Positions 48,074 to 60,037 of a stretch of DNA of 64,000 bases are shown one piece after another (within the stretch, counting starts at the first letter, position 1; each line of letters begins with the position of its first letter). The DNA is from Karstenula rhodostoma CBS 690.94. Its lineage: Eukaryota > Ascomycota > Dothideomycetes > Pleosporales > Didymosphaeriaceae. The stretch is from assembly GCA_010093485.1 (NCBI GenBank), contig MU001502.1, forward strand, positions 268,057 through 332,056, given 5' to 3'. The translations under genes were made by a program, and so were the position numbers. The notes beneath the pieces are model-generated. The model searched no databases. It worked only from the letters and a program-made list of their open reading frames with translations, and was not told where the DNA came from.

Positions 48074-49980
48074 ATGCTCCTCCACCTCCCAGACGAGCTC
48101 CTCCTCGCCATCGCAGACGCCGTACGTTCCTTTGCCGGGGCCATGCCTCCATCACGTGCAAACGTACCACTCTCCCCATTCTCGTCACCCAACTAACTGA
48201 GGATATAGATTCCCTCTGCGCGCACCCTCCAATCCCTCGTCTGCACATGTACACGGCTCCACGACATCGCGCTGCCAGCGTTCTACAGAGCGTTTGCCCA
48301 AGCGAAGAGGTGCGATGCGCTTGTTGCAGCGGCTGTGCATGGGAATGCGCGGGCGGTGGGGATGTTAGTTAGAGAGGCTGGAGAGGGTCGGTTTAGGGTC
48401 TATGTGGGTCGGGTGAGGTGTGATTATTCCATAACTTGTTTGCATGCTGATCTCTGCAGAAATACGGCAAAGGCAGCGCTCTCGTCGCCGCTATCGAGTC
48501 GGGGCGGACGGACATCGCTCTGCTCGTTTTGGCTCACGGGGCTGATGCTAATGCGGATGCGGGAGGGGTTGGGCATGCGCTTGAGGCGGCGTGCGAGAGG
48601 GGGCAGACGGAGGTCGTGCGTGCGCTGCTGCGGTGGGGTGCGGATGTGGGGTTTGAGGGGGGGAGGGGGGGTTCGGCGTTGGTGATTGCGGCGAGGAAGG
48701 GGTGTGTGGAGATTGTGGAGATGCTGCTTGATTACGGTGCGGATGCTGGGGCGGGGATGGGAGCGGAGCGGATGTTTCCTCTGCGGGCGGCGGCGGTGGG
48801 GGGGCATCTGGGGTGTGTGGAGGTGTTGGTTGGGAGGGGGGCGGATGTCAATCAGCGGAGTGCGACGCAGGGACGGGCGCTCGAGGGGGCGTTGGAAGCG
48901 GGGAGGGAAGGTGTGGTGAGGTTCCTGCTTGAGCGGGGCGCGGAGGATGGGCTGGTTGAAGGACTGGACGATAAGTGGCTTCCGGGTGCGGCGTTCAGTA
49001 TTGTTTCGAGAGACGCGAGATGGCGCCATGTTCTGGAGAAGATGCTGGACCGGATGGACTACTCGAGTCATCTCGCTGGAAACGCCTTCGTTTCTGTTGC
49101 CCGCGATGGCAATGCGGAGTTGGTCGAGCATTTCTTAAGCAACGGAGTCGATCTCGAGAAGCATGGCCCGCGTGCCTTCGGCATAGCCAGCGCCAAAGGG
49201 CATCTCCCCATCCTCAAACACCTTCTCGTCGCCGGCGTCGACCCCAACCAGGAGGTTCCCAACTGCGGACCCGCCATTCTTCGGGCAGCACAACACGGCC
49301 ACGTCGACTGCGTGAAAGCTCTCCTCGCCCACGGCGCCTCAGCCAATGTCGTCTTCGGCACGCCTCGCACCTACGACCGCGTTTACTCCAGAACAGTCTT
49401 CTGCAGCACGCCGCTCCAGGCAGCGTGCTGGGGCTGTGGCAATGGCAGTGGCAAGAAAGACACCAAATACGAAGACATGGCGCGCATGCTCCTCGAATCC
49501 GGCGCAGACGCCAACATCTCGGGCGCACGCTGGTTCCACCCGCTGAACCTCGCCGCCTACAGCGGCAACAAAGCCATCGTGCATCTGCTGCTGAAGCACG
49601 GCTCCAACCCATCAGCGCGGGGACCCGTATACGGGGACAATGCGTTGCAGGCGGCTGTGCAGAGCGGCAGCATCGACATGGTCAGGGTGCTGCTCAGACA
49701 CGGCGCGGAGACCAAGGGTTCGGGCGCGCTGCAGGCTGCGTGTGGAGCCGTGTATCCCCACGAGGGAAATCTGTGCATGGTCAAGTTGCTGCTGGACTAT
49801 GGTGCTGATCCGAACGATGAGAGCGACGCGTATGCCTGCACGGGGTATATCAATGCGCTGTCGGGCGGGCCGGGGTCGAGCTTTTGGAGTGCGCTGGAGG
49901 TCGCGAGGCGGGGACGGGATGGCTGCAATGATGTGATTATCAAGCTGCTGTTGGATTGTGGGGCGAGGGATAGGGATTGA
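48074..49980 (+). CDS. F-box-like/ankyrin repeat protein
   Basis: Three exons (48074-48121, 48209 to 48403 or 48412, 48460-49980) give 587 or 590 aa. The two donors (GTGGGT and GTGAGG) differ by nine bases and both keep frame. The N-terminus MLLHLPDELLLAIADA, then RTLQSLVCTCTRLHDIALPA, looks like an F-box. About 12 ankyrin repeats follow (for example ARKGCVEIVEMLLDYGADAG, AAQHGHVDCVKALLAHGASA, GNKAIVHLLLKHGSNPSA). If the F-box is real, it would recruit ankyrin-bound targets to an SCF ubiquitin ligase; the target is unknown. Fungal ankyrin proteins of this type form large, fast-evolving families. Codon use shifts midway from G-rich to C-rich. Confidence 0.85.
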
Positions 49981-50531
49981 CGTGGGGTAAGGGACGGGGA
50001 TGGATGGCTTTCTGGATGGGGGTGGATGGTTTTTTGGATGGGGGTTGGGGATTGCTAACGAGTATTCATGGTAGAGGGATGGTGGTCCGCTGGTATCAGT
50101 TATTAATATACTTTACTTGTCTTCCACGTCTTTGCATTGTGAGGGTGTATCGACTTAACTTGCTCAGCTTCTAGAAGTGCTCTTCGATGAGATGGGATTT
50201 GACGTCTGGAGAAACTATGCTTTGATGCTCTACGAAAACAACCGAGATCTGTTTATTGATGTCGTGTTGTACATAGAAAACCATCTTACGCGTGAAACCG
50301 ACTCAGCTTATCAGGATCCATCGAGCATGGCCGCGTTTCTGATGTGATGTTACGCCATGGCGCCGGCTTGGATAGACCAGGGTGAGACAACAGGCGATGT
50401 TGGCGAGCGAAATCGCGTGACGTCATCGCTTGATGTCAAGCGTCCGCAACTCCTGCACCTCACCTCGCGTTCCGTAGCCATCACAGCGTCGCCATGCTTT
50501 TCGAGGCTGCATCGTAGTACAGTATCGAAAC
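49981..50531. other. Intergenic
   Basis: About 550 bases with short GGATGG/GGGGAT-type direct repeats at about 49990-50050. No gene seen. Confidence 0.45.
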
Positions 50532-53338
50532 ATGTTCCCCAGGGTTGCATGGCATTATGCCGCTCAGCGCAGCTCCGTCCACGGGCGGAGCAGGCTGCAG
50601 GGGGTGCTGACAAGGTGCGTCTACAGAAAGCTTGACTGTCGATCGTCACGCTGACAAGACGATAGGGATTCTCGACTACCATGGAGCAGATATCCACTAG
50701 GAAGCCGGTATGCTTCGCTGCAAGCCGGAGAGGATAAGTCGGGGCATATCAGCGCGGGACCGGATGAAGGCCTGCTGTTCTTTGATAGTAGGTCAAGAGA
50801 ACTATGCACTCATCGCGACGAAGAACCATAGCTAACATCCTAAGATGTGTTTCCACTCAAGATTCAAAAACTCATTGGTCCTTCTCTCGCGAGCGACAAA
50901 TCGCCCAGCTTTCTAAACCGCATCATCAACCCCATAGTCACGGGCACCGACCCCAAAACTGTCATCGACAAAGCCATCGCCAAAGCTAACATCTCCATCA
51001 AAGCAACTGAGACACTTTTACGGCTGAACGAAGGTGGTGCTTTCGTCAAGTTCACACACGATGGCAGCACTCCAACATCCGAAGTCGAGAAGGTCCTCCA
51101 GCAGTATCTCAAAGAGCAGCCCGTGAAGCCGTGGTGGAGTCCGTGGCGACGAATGCATGTTGGCGTCGTACAGGGACGCCCATGGGTAGAGGATCTCTTC
51201 CGGATGCCCTCGCCCCGACTGCGCGTTGAATTTGTACCCCCCGAACCGGGTGCCGAGGCCGTCGAGCTGTCTCAAGAACAGCTCTACTCTTTCTTCCGGC
51301 AGTATGGCAAGCTACAGGACATCGTCGTGCAGCCACCGGATTCGAAGGTGTTGCCCAAGTTTGCGTACCTCGACTACTCCAAGCTGTCAAATGCGATCAT
51401 GGCAAAGAGCTGTCTGCATGGGTTCGTGGTGCAGGAGGCAGAAGGAGGAGGAAAGGCGGGAACGTTGCTGAGGCTCAAATACGAGCAGAAGATTAAGGCT
51501 CATTGGATTCGGGATTGGCTGGTCAATCATCCGAGGATCGTGATTCCGATTATTGCGGCGCTGGTAGCGGGTATTACAGTGGCGATCTTCGATCCGTAAG
51601 TTTGTGATGGTACTTACGTCTTGTGGAAGTGCTGACCGTTGGCAGGATACGCACGTTTTTCGTCAAGGCCCATATCACTCGAGCCCTGCACCTCCAGGAC
51701 AATAAATACTATAAGCGAATCGTCGGTTATGCAACAGACTTCATCCCTTGGCACCGCAAAGGCGAAGACGATACTGGCATGGAAGTAGTCTGGGACGACC
51801 GCAAGGAAAATATCGAGCAAATTCAGACCTGGCTTATGGAGACCGCCGACACATTCATCATCGTACAAGGACCCCGCGGATCCGGGAAGAAGGAGTTGGT
51901 CATTGACCAGGCCCTCAAAGACCGCAAGCACAAACTCGTCATCGACTGTAAGCCTATTCAAGAAGCCCGTGGGGATAGCGCCACAATCAACGCTGCGGCC
52001 GCATGCGTGGGGTACAAGCCGGTCTTCTCCTGGATGAACAGCATCAGTGGGATGATTGATATGGCTGCGCAGGGTGCGACTGGCGTCAAGACTGGGTTCT
52101 CAGAAACGCTGGACTCGCAACTTGCAAAGATTTGGAATACGACTGGAAACGCTCTGAGGCAAATTGCGCTGGATACGCGGCAAAAGCATGACAAAGACGC
52201 GCATCTAGGCGACGATGAGTGGCTGGAGGCACATCCCGAGAAGAGACCTGTTGTTGTTATCGACAACTTTTTGCACAAGAGCCAGGAGGGTGGTGTCGTG
52301 TATGACAAGATCGCCGACTGGTGAGTCAAATCCCGTACTGTCGACTCGGTATTGCATGTGCTGTGGCTACACCGCATGGTCAGACAGTCGCTGGACCTTC
52401 GCGTGTTGCTCTCTCGACGCGTCGCTAACGTTCATCCCAGGGCCGCACGTCTCACGACCGCCAACATCGCCCACGTGGTCTTCCTCACAAACGATGTCTC
52501 GTACAGCAAATCTCTCTCCAAAGCACTGCCCGATAGGGTCTTCAGGAATATCCCCCTCGCGGATTGCAGCCCGCAGGTCGCAAAGAAATACGTTCTACGA
52601 CACTTGGACGCCGATGTCGCAGATGACCCCGAGCCGCAAGATGGCTCCGAGAAGCAGGTTCCCTCCCAGACCCGCGATGATCTCGGTGAGCTCGACACTT
52701 GCCTCGATCTCCTTGGTGGCCGTCTCACCGACCTCGAGTTCCTGGCCCGGAGAATCAAGACTGGCGAAACACCCATCAAGGCCGTCAACGCAATAATCGA
52801 TCAGTCCGCGAGCGAGATTCTCAAGATGTATATCTTCGGCATTGCGGATGAAGAGGGCGACAAGAAGTGGAGTCCCGAACAGGCCTGGCTACTCATTAAG
52901 GAACTCGCAGGAAAGGAATCGCTGCGCTACAACGAACTTCTCCTTTCCGACGTGTTCTCAACGAACGGCGAAAAGACGGTTCGCGCTCTTGAACAAGCGG
53001 AGCTCATCACCATCGTCTCTTCCCCCTCTGGCCGTCCTTCCCAGATTCGCCCTGGCAAGCCCGTGTATCATCCCGCATTCAAGCGGTTGACGGAAGATAA
53101 AGTGCTAAAGAGTCGCTTGGATCTTGCGATCCTGAAAGAGCTGGTTAAGGTGGAGAGCACGACGATTGAGAAGTGCGAGACGGAGCTGTTGAGGTTGAGC
53201 GAGATTGAGGGACGCCCGGCGATGCTGGTGGGTCGGGTGCAGTACCTCATGGCGAAATTACAGAAGAGCCAGGAGAAGGTTGAGAGCTACGAGGGAGAGA
53301 TGGGTGTGTTGAAGAAGGTCTTGGGAAGCGAGCACTGA
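50532..53338 (+). CDS. YME2: Mitochondrial inner membrane protein Yme2/Rna12
   Basis: Five exons (50532-50614, 50666-50787, 50845-51595, 51646-52320, 52441-53338) give 842 aa. The joined N-terminus MFPRVAWHYAAQRSSVHGRS is basic and amphipathic, a mitochondrial targeting sequence. Then come an RRM-like part (RLRVEFVPPEPGAEAVELSQ, FAYLDYSKLSNAIMAKSCLHG), one membrane helix (IVIPIIAALVAGITVAIF), and the AAA-like RNA12 domain with Walker A GPRGSGKKEL and a candidate Walker B VVVIDNF. A coiled C-terminus ends in EKVESYEGEMGVLKKVLG. Yme2 affects mitochondrial nucleoid structure and mtDNA escape in yeast. Length is close to the yeast protein (850 aa). Confidence 0.95.
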
Positions 53339-53947
53339 GGTAGCTCTGGCACATGTGGTTGTGCGCATCGTATACGTGATACCAATCTCCTTTCAATCGA
53401 ATTGTACATATCTCGCGAAGCACAAGATGCTCCAGTGGTCATAAAGCCCACGGCATTTCGTCCCATGTATTCCGCAAACTACGTCATATCAAAATTGACT
53501 CATGCAGGCCGGGCTAAACGTTGCCCCGACTGGTCGCGCAAAACGTATGATCTTGGACAACGTTCCAAAAATTCTTGTCAGAAATTCTGATGTCGCTGAC
53601 CGATCTCACTGCGACTTTGAAACCCCGCGTTCTCCTAGTCGCTTGTATTGTCATTTGAGTACCAAATACCCCACTTGACTAGGACCTCGGCAAGGATTGG
53701 TTGCGTGCATCCCAACTATCTCCATCCATTAGGTCCCACATTAGCATCTGAACTGCATATGTCATCGTCGCATTTGTAAGATATGCGGAGACACTTCTCT
53801 CGCTTTCTGAGTTTACGGTGCGAGTATTGTCCCGATAGATACATACAGTGGATCGCGCCGGATAGAAGGTAAATACCAAGCTCCAGCATCTCCAAGAAAT
53901 ACAACTCGACCAACGACCGATTCACACAACTTGATCGCACATCAAGC
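53339..53947. other. Intergenic
   Basis: About 600 bases: YME2 3' flank and promoter of the SDR gene. No gene seen. Confidence 0.45.
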
Positions 53948-55036
53948 ATGTCTCGCAACATCCTTCTTACCGGCGCTTCCGGCTACCTGGGCGGCACCTT
54001 CCTCGAACTCCTGAAAGACGCCGGCCTGCCCGCCCACAAGATCTATGCTACAGTCCGATCCGACACGCAGGCAGAGGCCGTCAAGCAGTACAATGCGTCC
54101 CCACTGTCTCTAGATCTCTCCAACACGGACGCCGTCTCCGCCGCCATCATCGACAACAACATCTCAATCGTGTACCACCTGCACAACCCCCTCGACACAG
54201 GCGTACCCGCATGGATCAAAGCCCTCGCAACCGTAAAGCAGCAGACAGGCCAGGACGTCCACTTCCTCTTGACCACGGGGGCAAAAATCTTCTCTTCGCA
54301 CGCCGGCGCACCCACGGAGCCCTTCTCCGACACGGACCCCGCCCTCCTCTCCATCCAGCAGTCCCAGCCGGAAAAATCACCCATCGACGCCATGGGTGTT
54401 GCTGCGCAGTGCAACAGCCTCGTCATCGAAACCGCCAACGCGCTCGGCGTCAAGTCCTACATCTTCGCACCGTGCATCGTGTACGGTCGCGGTCTGGGCT
54501 TCGGGAATAAAATCTCCATCCAGACGGTTGCGGTAGTCAAAGCGGCGGTCGCGACGAGGCGCGTGTACAAAGTCGACGAAGGCCGTCCGACGTGGCCGGT
54601 CTGTCACGTGCTTGACAACTCGACGCTGTACATTGAGATTCTTCGGGGCATCTTGGAAGGGAGGGATATTGGGAGTGGGGCGAGTGGGTATTTCCTTGCG
54701 AGTCCCGGGAGCGTCGCGTGGGACGATATCTACGCTGCTGTGGGCAAGGCGTTGAAGAAGCGGGGCAAGGTCGATGATGAAGCGGTTGTGAAGGCGGATC
54801 GGGCGGCGTTGGAGAAGATGGGAGAGGGGCTGGAGTGCCCCGCGGACTTTGTGCCGTTGCAGTTGGGTGGGCTGTGCACGCTTACGGCGGAGCATGGGAA
54901 GAGGATTGGGTGGACGCCGAGGTATAAGGCGGAGCATATTCTGGAGGATGCGGATGCGGAGGTTGGGCTTATCTTGGAGTATTTGGAGAATGCGAGGAGC
55001 TATGGGATTCCGAAGGGGACGAAGTTGAAGCAGTGA
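53948..55036 (+). CDS. Atypical SDR, NAD-dependent epimerase/dehydratase family
   Basis: Single exon, 362 aa. The N-terminal Rossmann fold has the extended/atypical SDR glycine motif GASGYLGG (residues 8-15). Other landmarks are DLSNTDAVSAAIIDNNISIV (the Asp loop after beta 3) and FLLTTGAKIFSS. The usual YXXXK catalytic pair is not evident where expected (AMGVAAQCNSLVIE), so oxidoreductase chemistry is uncertain. The C-terminal substrate domain includes PVCHVLDNSTLYIEILRGIL, as in NmrA/epimerase-like proteins used in many fungi. It is probably a cytosolic NAD(P)-binding protein; the substrate is unknown. Codon use turns G-rich in the last third, as in some neighbours. Confidence 0.88.
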   Translation: MSRNILLTGASGYLGGTFLELLKDAGLPAHKIYATVRSDTQAEAVKQYNASPLSLDLSNTDAVSAAIIDNNISIVYHLHNPLDTGVPAWIKALATVKQQTGQDVHFLLTTGAKIFSSHAGAPTEPFSDTDPALLSIQQSQPEKSPIDAMGVAAQCNSLVIETANALGVKSYIFAPCIVYGRGLGFGNKISIQTVAVVKAAVATRRVYKVDEGRPTWPVCHVLDNSTLYIEILRGILEGRDIGSGASGYFLASPGSVAWDDIYAAVGKALKKRGKVDDEAVVKADRAALEKMGEGLECPADFVPLQLGGLCTLTAEHGKRIGWTPRYKAEHILEDADAEVGLILEYLENARSYGIPKGTKLKQ

Positions 55037-56298
55037 GTGTGGACTTCGCTGTTGAGTTTGCGAGGGGCTGTGTTACTTCGGGAGAAGAGCTTGATTGACG
55101 GCTCTGGAATCTACGGTAACCTCCCTGGCTCGGGGGCCTGGTGTCGGTACGAGACGGGAGGTTTGTAGGGTTATCAGAGACGTTTTTTATATATATAAAT
55201 TATACAAGCTGGCTCTGGTAAATCTGGGAGATTGCGCCCACGAAGACCTCACGCTAGGCTTCTGAGCAGGGGGAGGGACTGTAGGGTGGTGTTGATGCTA
55301 TTCAGGGAGAAATGATGACACCCAACGGAGATCGACGATCGCAGATGCCCAAGGTCGAGTAGCCTCTCAATGATAATTTTATACCGTATTTGCAATGAGA
55401 CATTCTTTTGAGCTATGAGCAAGCGATTGACGCCTTATGGACTGATGTCCCAGGTTGACTCGAGACTTTTGGTGTGATCGCATCAGAACCTCATCGAGGC
55501 TACCTGTTGGTCATGAAGCCGCTTCCATTTTTTCACTATGGCATCCCACGCGGAAGTATACAATGCGGTCTAGATGTGTTTGCTTGGTCAATCCGTTCGC
55601 GGCTTCGATGCAGGAATCCCAAAGGGTACATGGGTCTGGCATATACTGAAGTTGGCGTGCGATTCCGTCCATCTGAATTTGATCCTGATCACCGAAGCTC
55701 CAAGGTGCTTGACCACAACCACGGCCGATCAACCACCAATTAAAGATTGCAGTACAGTCCCGCCTGAGCACTTGCCTCATCCTTGGTCAGGTATCGCGTT
55801 CACTTTACTTTTGAAGGGGTCACAGAGCCTAATCAGGCCACCACCATTCCTAATGGTGTATTGCTACTGAGCGAACCTCTCCGCCCCGTCCTCGAAACAG
55901 CATAGCACAGACATAACGAAATTGGTCCTCACGCAGTGTCGTCATATGCCGGTTGTAGTTAATAACACCCACAATTAAGACCAACGACTCCGGTTGCTGG
56001 GCCTGAATAGCCGACGATTAATATCGCTGTCACGCGCCACTCCCCCAGATTAATTACCCCATACCACCCCATATTGACTTCGCTCTGCAATGGCGACCAC
56101 AACGTCACATGCCCATTGCAACACCACCCTCGCCGCCTACCAGGTCGCGTCGCGAGAGCGGCCCACGGAGCCGCATGCGTTATCCCCGGGCGCTGGATGA
56201 TGTCGTCGTCAGGGGAAGAGATATCGATGGAGACAAGATAAATTGATTCACAGTCCTCGACATTACTCTCACCCGTCCAGACATCTTCCGACTCCAAG
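55037..56298. other. Intergenic
   Basis: About 1.26 kb, AT-rich in part (a T/A run at 55183-55205). One CTGGGG-type CreA consensus, read on the minus strand, lies near 56045 in the presumed LPMO promoter; a single site is weak evidence. Short frames around 55455-55870 are not convincing. Confidence 0.4.
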
Positions 56299-57064
56299 AT
56301 GAAAACCTTCACTCTCCTCTTGGCCGCCGCGTCCGCGGCTAGCGCTCACTGTACGTTCACCCGCCGAACCAGACTTTAAAGTGCTAATCGCGCCCCCCAG
56401 ACACCCTGCCGACCATCAACAGCGCCCCAGCCTGGAGCGCCGTCCGCCAGGCCAAGAACTGGCAGGACAACGGCTTCGTCGGCGACGTGACGAGCAGCGA
56501 CATCCGCTGCAACCAGCTCTCCGCCGGCAACGAGACCGTAGCCGTGGCAGCGGGCGCAAACGTAAAAGTCGCCGTCAACCCCAACGCCTACCACCCGGGC
56601 CCCTTCCAGTCGTATCTCGCCAAGGTCCCCGACGGCCAGGACGTCAACAAGTGGGATCCCACCGGCGCCGTGTGGTTCAGGATCTACGCCGAGCAGCCCA
56701 AGTTCGGGTCGCAGTTGTCGTGGTTGAGTAAGTCACCCCCCATCCTCCTGCTTTGGAGGAAGAAGGCTAACAAACACAAGGTGCCGCAAACTACGACATC
56801 AAGATCCCCGCCTGCATCGCGCCAGGGAAGTACCTCATGCGCAACGAGCACATTGCGCTGCACGTCGCGCAGAGCTCCGGCGGCGCGCAGTTCTACCTCA
56901 GCTGTGCGCAGATAGAGGTTACTGGTGGTGGGTCCAAGGCACCGACGAATCTGGTGGCTTTCCCCGGTGCGTATAAGGCTAGTGACCCGGGGATTTTGAT
57001 CAATGTCAATTACCCGGTACCTACTAGCTATGTTAACCCCGGGCCTGCTACTTTCACTTGCTGA
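56299..57064 (+). CDS. AA9 lytic polysaccharide monooxygenase
   Basis: Three exons (56299-56350, 56401-56727, 56781-57064) give 220 aa. Signal peptide MKTFTLLLAAASAASA is followed by His17, the first copper ligand of the histidine brace after cleavage. The second ligand is H82 in AYHPGPFQSYLAKV. Conserved AA9 features are SSDIRCNQ, GAVWFRIYAEQP, the region YLMRNEHIALHVAQ and the axial tyrosine in QFYLSCAQIEV. There is no CBM1 and no linker; the protein ends at TSYVNPGPATFTC. Extracellular AA9 enzymes oxidatively cleave cellulose or related glucans. The first intron falls just after the His17 codon, separating signal peptide and catalytic domain. Confidence 0.94.
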
Positions 57065-57411
57065 GCGGGGTTGAGGAGAGGCATGGTGTGAAGGAGGGAC
57101 GAGGTGGACGTAATCGTGTGTATGGTATCGATGTTGTTAATGTGAAATGCGTCGACTTTTGACATCGGTTCTGTTGAAGCTGTACAACAAGTTTTGCGCC
57201 GTTAGTGCTTTCTTGCCGGGGGCGTGAGATAGCGCGCCGTTTCTACCACGATGCAGTCCATTCTGTTCCTCACGTGACCCCACCGATCATACCAGTGTGT
57301 CACCATGGATACCTCAATCCCTCGAAACATCTCCGTATCCCAGACTACTCCTCCACCCCCTGAAATATCCGACTTGCCAGGACACATCCCCCATATGCTC
57401 TCCTCCTCCTG
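57065..57411. other. Intergenic between convergent genes
   Basis: About 350 bases of 3' flanks. Nothing else seen. Confidence 0.5.
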
Positions 57412-58967
57412 TCATTTCCTCGCCTCCTCCATCCGCGCCTCAGTCAATGCTGCATCGCTCCCAGCACTAAGCTCCGGCTCTGGCCCAGGCACCAGGCCCC
57501 ACGCCCCCTTCGCAATTTGCTCGCCTCGTAACTTGACCAGCAACCCCACGGCAATAGGCCCAATGATGGTGTTCAGCAGGATAGCCCAGATGGCCGTGAT
57601 GAAGCCATCGGCCGACACATACGACGTGTTGTTGTACCCTATCTCAACGATGAGCAGGCCGATTTCGCCGCGGGCGACCATGGCCATGCCGAGGAGGAGC
57701 GCGGGGGGCAGCGCAGCGCTGCGGACCGAGCGCGAGAGGGCGCTTTTCTCTTGCACGCCCGCACACTCTGAGGACCCGGAGGCTGGTGCACGCGTCACTG
57801 CGGACGAGATGGGTATGCAGACACCGACGAGGAACTTGGCCACCAGCATGAGCAGCGTGTACACGGCACCTCTCCAGATGGCCCGTCCGGACCAGAGATC
57901 CAGGAACGGGATTGCGAAGCCGATGGAAGCGAAGAACAGCGGGGCGAGCACGTACGTCTGCGCGTCGAAACAGTAGAGCTCGAACGTGTGCACGAAAGTT
58001 GGGGATTTGTCTTTCTCGCGCTCGCCCTGTTCGCGGGAGAGCACGACGAAGGGGCCGGAGGGGTGCTTGCTGGGGAGGTAGGTTAGGAAGGTGCCGGCGA
58101 GGAAGGCGCCGAAGAGGATCGAGGTCCCCGCGAACGAGGCGATGGAGATGAAGGCGCAGAGGACGACGATCATGAGCGAGATGTTGGAGAGGTGGTCGAG
58201 CTTGGCGAAGTGGTGCTCGACCCAGCTTCTGAAGAGCGGTGCGAATACCCACTTTGTCAGAACGGGCGTGAGGATGGCCATGGCCGCCGAGGCGACGATG
58301 GGCCGGCCGATCAGCCACCCGAGATTTGCGTCGCCGCCCGAGGAGAGCGTGCCTAGCTGGTGAATCACGCTGCTCATGACGAGGCCTGAGACGTCGTCCA
58401 TGACTGCAGCGCTGATGAGCACGGCGCCGACGCGCGTCTGCGAGAGGTCCACCGACTTGGAGGCTCCGGCTATCACAGCAAAAGTCGTCCCCAGGGAGGT
58501 TGCGCTGAGGGCCGCGCCGATGATGAAAGTCTCCACCGCGCCGTACCCGAAGCCCAAGTACAGTAGGAGGTAGCTGAAACCAATGGGACATAGCACACCA
58601 GTGGCAGCAGCGATGAGACTGAGCCCAAAGTTTGCCTTGAGCAGATCAAGCCGGGTCGAAAGCCCGCCTTCAAAGATAATCAGGACAAGCCCGATGTACC
58701 CCAGGTACAGAAACGTCTCTTGCCAGTCATGATGCAAGATGTTGGCCAGAGGCTGCCCATAGATGATGCCGACTGCTATTGGGCCGATGATACCAGCGCG
58801 GATGATTTTGTTGGATGCGTATTCCGAAATCCAGAGAAAGGTGAAGAAGGAGACCAGGATGAGGATGTCGATAACTAGAGTTCTATATGAGTCAATCTCG
58901 AAATAGTCAATATTCCGATGGGTGACGTACTTCCAGGTTCGTGGTATTGGAGGAAGGGCGCGGCCAT
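57412..58967 (-). CDS. Monovalent cation:proton antiporter (CPA family)
   Basis: Two exons (58967-58931, 58874-57412) give 499 aa. The short first exon encodes MAAPFLQYHEPG, and the join yields EPGIIDILILVSFFTFLW. An upstream in-frame ATG exists if the intron is ignored, but that reading gives an unlikely N-terminus. About 12 membrane segments are seen. The ion-binding Asp pair of the CPA fold is in AAVMDDVSGLVMSS, preceded by GAALSATSLGTTFAVIAGAS. The family exchanges Na+ or K+ for H+. The first domain resembles bacterial KefB/NapA-type CPA2 carriers and fungal homologues. The C-terminus is a short hydrophilic tail (PGPEPELSAGSDAALTEAR). Which ion is carried is not decidable here. Confidence 0.9.
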
Positions 58968-60037
58968 GATGCGTGGTTACTGTGCACAAGTCTTCAACAC
59001 CTGTGGTGGTTTGAAGCGTTTCTTGGGGGGATCATGCACGTGGCGCCGAGATGTTATAAGGATCGCGAAGGCGAGACTCATGGTGACGTGGTTCAGAACG
59101 GACTGCTTCGCTGCGCCCGGACAAAGGCCAAGGACTGGCGTGGTGATGGTTTTCATGTCCCAAGGCTTGGAGGGTCCAGTAGGGCCCACATAGGGCCTCG
59201 GCCTCTTTCCTTCGCGGCGTGAACGGATGCCCATTATCGGATATCGACAACGTCGCGCGCATTATCTGTAAAGCCATACCCAGGTACGATAGAATTCTTG
59301 AAGAGTTTACGTTGGAGATAGATTCGCTGCGTGCGGGGATAAGCGGACGCCAAGGAGGCTGAGATCTACGCAGTGTCTTGCTTTCGTCACAGCTCCCTTA
59401 TCACACCCTGCATCATCACATGTCTTGGCATCGCCATGTTATCCAGGCCCCGTTTCGAAATGCGGTGGTGCATTTGATGTTCCGGCTCGACGGGATTCAC
59501 AAAGCGGACATATTCCAGTCTAGTCGCTAGAACTACATCCCACGGCGACAGAAGAAAGCGCCCAAAAGCCAACTGACTAGCTGCGCATTCGTTCAGATGT
59601 ATACAACCTGCCCGTTGGCTCAATTTCGTCTCGCCTAGGAGATGGACTGGCATTTTTTCCACGGCCCTGGAAAGACAACCTGTCAGCTATGCCACACGGA
59701 TGCTGGAAAATACCATCACCCGGCAAGCAGAAGGAGCAAATTTCGGTGCTCAACGTGCCCAGCTGCTGGATAATGCAACATTTGACCAATGCTAAGTTGT
59801 GGCGACGCGCGATGCGCAATGGAGGCGCGAACAAAGGCGGATGAGCAGAACAATACTAAGGATGCGATGGCGAGACCACACGCATTCCGAAAATGTCTCG
59901 ACAGCCACACAAGCCTGCGACCGAGCCGTTGAAATGCTCGCTGTTCTTCCTTTCCATCTCCCCAGGCTGTTCTACTGTTCCTCCGCATCTACCAACCTGT
60001 AGCCTCAATTCGCCATCGACATTTCCCCACCCCCACA
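58968..60037. other. Intergenic, divergent promoter region
   Basis: About 1.07 kb between the antiporter and the flavin monooxygenase. A 91-codon minus-strand frame at 59387-59662 has no recognised similarity and is not annotated. Confidence 0.45.

Noticed and set aside
58874..58989. Longer antiporter N-terminus reading through the intron (start at 58989)
   Set aside because: It contains a clear intron (GTACGT to CTCTAG). Splicing from the ATG at 58967 gives the expected family N-terminus.
59387..59662. 91-codon minus-strand frame
   Set aside because: No similarity, no introns or signal, and it lies in a promoter region; not supportable.
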